Shown here one piece after another: positions 6,490 to 8,007 of a stretch of DNA of 8,007 nucleotides (the first letter of the stretch is position 1; each line of letters starts with the position of its first letter). A model generated the notes under the pieces. It was given only the letters and a program-made list of their open reading frames with translations, ran no database searches and was not told the DNA's origin. Position numbers and translations under genes: made by a program. The DNA comes from Bacillota bacterium (GTDB lineage Bacteria > Bacillota > Clostridia > Acetivibrionales > DSM-2933): assembly GCA_030705945.1 (NCBI GenBank), contig JAUZPS010000199.1:1-8007 (forward strand), given 5' to 3'.

Positions 6490-6788
6490 TGTGGATAACT
6501 TTTAAAATTCTAAATAAATTGTGAATAATTCAGATAAGAGAAAATTAATATTTCCCGGAATTCGTCAAAATATTCGTCATAAATATGAAGGCTAAATGAA
6601 CTTATATTATGTAAATGATGGGGTTGCAGGATATAAAGCCTTGAAAATAAGGGGTTTTAAAAAAGAATGCTTTTTTGGGCATATAGAAGTTGTTGAATTC
6701 TTAGATGTGAATAATGTGGAAATGAACCTGAAACACGGCAGAATGTGACATTTTTAGCTGTGTATAAGATTGTGGATAATGTGGATTA
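6490..6788 (-). promoter_or_regulatory. Cluster of DnaA boxes downstream of tsaD
   Basis: Five sites match TTWTNCACA exactly, read on the minus strand: 6490-6498 (TTATCCACA), 6520-6528 (TTATTCACA), 6706-6714 (TTATTCACA), 6759-6767 (TTATACACA) and 6771-6779 (TTATCCACA). Two one-mismatch copies abut box three (6715-6723) and box five (6780-6788). All share one orientation. About 0.02 exact matches would be expected by chance in 300 bases counting both strands at equal base frequencies. The neighbours are not origin genes (no dnaA, dnaN or rpmH), so this more likely titrates DnaA or regulates locally than starts replication. It fills most of the gap between the convergent tsaD and transglycosylase genes. 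Confidence 0.8.
6596..6748 (+). CDS. Possible 50-residue hypothetical protein
   Basis: An open frame of 50 codons from ATG 6596, ending TGA at 6746-6748, beginning MNLYYVNDGV and ending NLKHGRM. A weak GAAGG (6587-6591) lies only four bases before the ATG. The composition is mixed and plausible for a small protein, but no family is recognised, and one exact and one near DnaA box lie inside the frame. It may be a chance frame in regulatory DNA or the remnant of a lost gene. Confidence 0.2.
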   Translation: MNLYYVNDGVAGYKALKIRGFKKECFFGHIEVVEFLDVNNVEMNLKHGRM

Positions 6789-6813
6789 TATTTTGTTGGT
6801 TTTAGATCGGATA

Positions 6814-7491
6814 TTATTTTTCATTCTGATAATCGTCAAAATTATTTAATACAATACGCACATAGTTTTGGGTTTCAGAAAAAGGCGGCACGCCATTGTA
6901 CTTTGTAACATTATAAGGACCTGCGTTGTAAGCTGCCAGAGCCAGCTTTACATCTCCGCCGAAGGCGTTCAACTGATCCTTAAGATACCTGGTTCCGCCA
7001 TCAATATTTTGTTGAATATCCCAGGGATCTTTGACATTTAATGAATCCGCAGTGCCGGGCATAAGCTGCATCAGACCCTGAGCTCCGGCGCTTGACAGCG
7101 AATATGGGTTAAAGCCTGATTCCTGCTTTATAACGGCTTTTATAAGATTGGCGTCCACGCCATATTTCTGGGAAGCGTCTTGGATAGCAGAATTTATTAA
7201 TTCCATTTGTTTCATTTTGTCTTTTGGAACTGAAGCAGTACTATTAGCTCTTGAAAGCTCAGCTCTCAGCTTATTGTTTGAAACTGAAGAATCAGAAGAA
7301 ATTAACGGCACTCCGATTTTTTCTGAAGATGGATTATTGATAACCGATTTATCCGGGCTGTTTTTTGTTTGTTGCGCTTCCAACGCTTGTTGAAAGGAAA
7401 CATCTGTTGAAGGCATATTCATCCTAAGCGGGACTCTGCTTTGAATTTCACTGATTTTCTGGCTAAAAATATCGGATACGCTTAAAGGCAT
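6814..7491 (-). CDS. Lytic transglycosylase (SLT domain), no visible signal peptide
   Basis: A 225-residue protein with a C-terminal soluble-lytic-transglycosylase domain (about 98-218) that should cleave the MurNAc-GlcNAc bond of peptidoglycan to give 1,6-anhydro ends. The catalytic Glu124 lies in KQESGFNPYSLSSAGAQGL, followed by MQLMPGTA (141-148) and AYNAGPYNV (187-195). The first 97 residues are polar, Ser/Asn-rich and low in complexity, with a stretch VSFQQALEAQ (31-40). No hydrophobic signal peptide or lipobox is seen although the substrate is outside the membrane, so export by another route such as the flagellar apparatus is an inference. The ATG follows GGAGGAG by five bases. It lies 81 bases downstream of the cysteine-rich gene on the same strand. 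No good terminator was found after it. Confidence 0.9.
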   Translation of the reverse strand: MPLSVSDIFSQKISEIQSRVPLRMNMPSTDVSFQQALEAQQTKNSPDKSVINNPSSEKIGVPLISSDSSVSNNKLRAELSRANSTASVPKDKMKQMELINSAIQDASQKYGVDANLIKAVIKQESGFNPYSLSSAGAQGLMQLMPGTADSLNVKDPWDIQQNIDGGTRYLKDQLNAFGGDVKLALAAYNAGPYNVTKYNGVPPFSETQNYVRIVLNNFDDYQNEK

Positions 7492-7531
7492 AAATACTCC
7501 TCCAATAATATAATTAGTTTCTCATTTATAT

Positions 7532-7558
7532 TTATCGGGAACATTATGATATAAGTTA
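7532..7558 (-). promoter_or_regulatory. Candidate sigma-28/SigD promoter for the transglycosylase
   Basis: On the minus strand TAAC (7558-7555) is followed after exactly 15 bases by CCCGATAA (7539-7532). This differs from the motility consensus TAAA-N15-GCCGATAA at one base in each element. Transcription would begin near 7525, about 34 bases before the gene start. It suggests the transglycosylase is expressed with flagellar and autolysin genes. Confidence 0.5.
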
Positions 7559-7572
7559 ATAGTTTTTAGTAT

Positions 7573-7890
7573 TTAAGAAACCTCAAGATTTTTCCTTTTA
7601 ACGAATTTGGAGCAGGCATTTTTGGAACTTCCGTCAAATTGACGGACGGTAAAAAGCTGGCACAGTCCAATTGAAGGAGCATCCTTGGGATTAGCGATAT
7701 TTAAAATAAAGTTTTCGCAATTTATGCACTTTAAGCTATTGGCGGCATCAAATTGATTAACCGGCGCATATTTGTGTTTTGCGCAGCAATAATCAGACGC
7801 GACAGCGCCGTCGTGCCTGCAAAGCACATCATTATTCACTGAAATTTTAGTTCCCCTAATGCAATTACTGCATGTTCTCTTTAGTAACAA
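7573..7890 (-). CDS. Cysteine-rich hypothetical protein with two similar halves
   Basis: A 105-residue protein of no family I can name. It has nine cysteines. Two halves follow the same plan: CSNC (7-10), LC at 24 and CAKH from 36; then CINC (55-58), LC at 77 and CSKF from 93. Two metal sites, most likely zinc, are an inference, since four cysteines per half are suitably placed. There is no signal peptide or membrane segment. The start is TTG at 7890, preceded by GAGGAG (7903-7898) with a seven-base gap, and no ATG lies in frame, so the unusual start is well supported. It lies upstream of and on the same strand as the transglycosylase and may share its transcript. Confidence 0.8.
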   Translation of the reverse strand: MLLKRTCSNCIRGTKISVNNDVLCRHDGAVASDYCCAKHKYAPVNQFDAANSLKCINCENFILNIANPKDAPSIGLCQLFTVRQFDGSSKNACSKFVKRKNLEVS

Positions 7891-7931
7891 TGTCTTTCTC
7901 CTCTAAAAATTAGTAATGAATTGGCAGTTAT

Positions 7932-7940
7932 ATTATAACA
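7932..7940 (-). promoter_or_regulatory. Extended -10 promoter for the cysteine-rich gene
   Basis: The minus strand reads TGTTATAAT (7940-7932), a perfect extended -10 (TGNTATAAT). The -35 position (about 7960-7955, TTCCAC) is poor, which extended -10 promoters tolerate. Transcription would start about 35 bases before the TTG start codon. Confidence 0.55.
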
Positions 7941-7981
7941 TCGTATTCAGGCTTGTGGAACAAAATGGGAAATAAGATAAT

Positions 7982-8007
7982 TTGACAATTAACGAGTCTA
8001 TTTGATA
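7982..8007 (+). promoter_or_regulatory. Possible divergent plus-strand promoter cut by the window edge
   Basis: A perfect TTGACA lies at 7982-7987 on the plus strand. An 18-base spacer would put the -10 at 8006, where the visible bases are TA before the window ends. It would drive a gene to the right, divergent from the cysteine-rich gene. Only the -35 is actually visible. Confidence 0.3.

Noticed and set aside
6659..6676. AAAAAAG/CTTTTTT hairpin as a terminator for tsaD
   Set aside because: The seven-pair stem is almost entirely A-T, lies about 170 bases after the stop and falls in the small open frame; too weak to call.
6490..6788. Chromosomal replication origin
   Set aside because: DnaA boxes are present, but no dnaA, dnaN, rpmH or other origin neighbours are seen, so a secondary DnaA-binding cluster fits better.
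7148..7393. Plus-strand open frame opposite the transglycosylase
   Set aside because: It is antisense to a coding region, shows no recognisable domain, and lies over the low-complexity N-terminal part of the real gene.

Overview
The window looks like the chromosome of a low-to-moderate GC, endospore-forming member of the Clostridia (Bacillota). The gene order clpP-clpX-lonB, strong AGGAGG-type ribosome binding sites, AT-rich gaps and a membrane-anchored LonB of the sporulating-Firmicute type all point there. The genus cannot be fixed from the sequence alone. Seven convincing protein genes are present and none is visibly broken. No rRNA, tRNA, CRISPR array, insertion sequence or phage gene was seen.

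Left part (1-4217) is a proteolysis block. A 378-base gene-free leader holds a long imperfect hairpin (92-202), a small structured segment (214-250) and a candidate promoter. It is followed by clpP and clpX, 16 bases apart, which together encode the ClpXP ATP-dependent protease. A strong intrinsic terminator (2383-2421) closes that operon. lonB then follows with its own ribosome binding site and a possible sporulation-type promoter.

Middle part (4218-6487) begins with a 359-base AT-rich gap containing a probable terminator and a promoter-like region with a dyad over its -10. Then come uppP (recycling of the undecaprenyl carrier lipid for wall synthesis) and, 81 bases on, tsaD (tRNA t6A modification). 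These two are neighbours in the same direction but belong to unrelated pathways.

Right part (6488-8007) starts with a gap between convergent genes that carries five exact matches to the DnaA box TTWTNCACA plus two one-mismatch copies, all in the same orientation. This is the most striking signal in the window and suggests a non-origin DnaA-binding cluster beside tsaD. Beyond it, on the minus strand, lie a lytic transglycosylase without a visible signal peptide, preceded by a motility-sigma-like promoter, and upstream of that a cysteine-rich 105-residue protein of unknown function built from two similar halves and starting at TTG. The window ends with a possible divergent plus-strand promoter.
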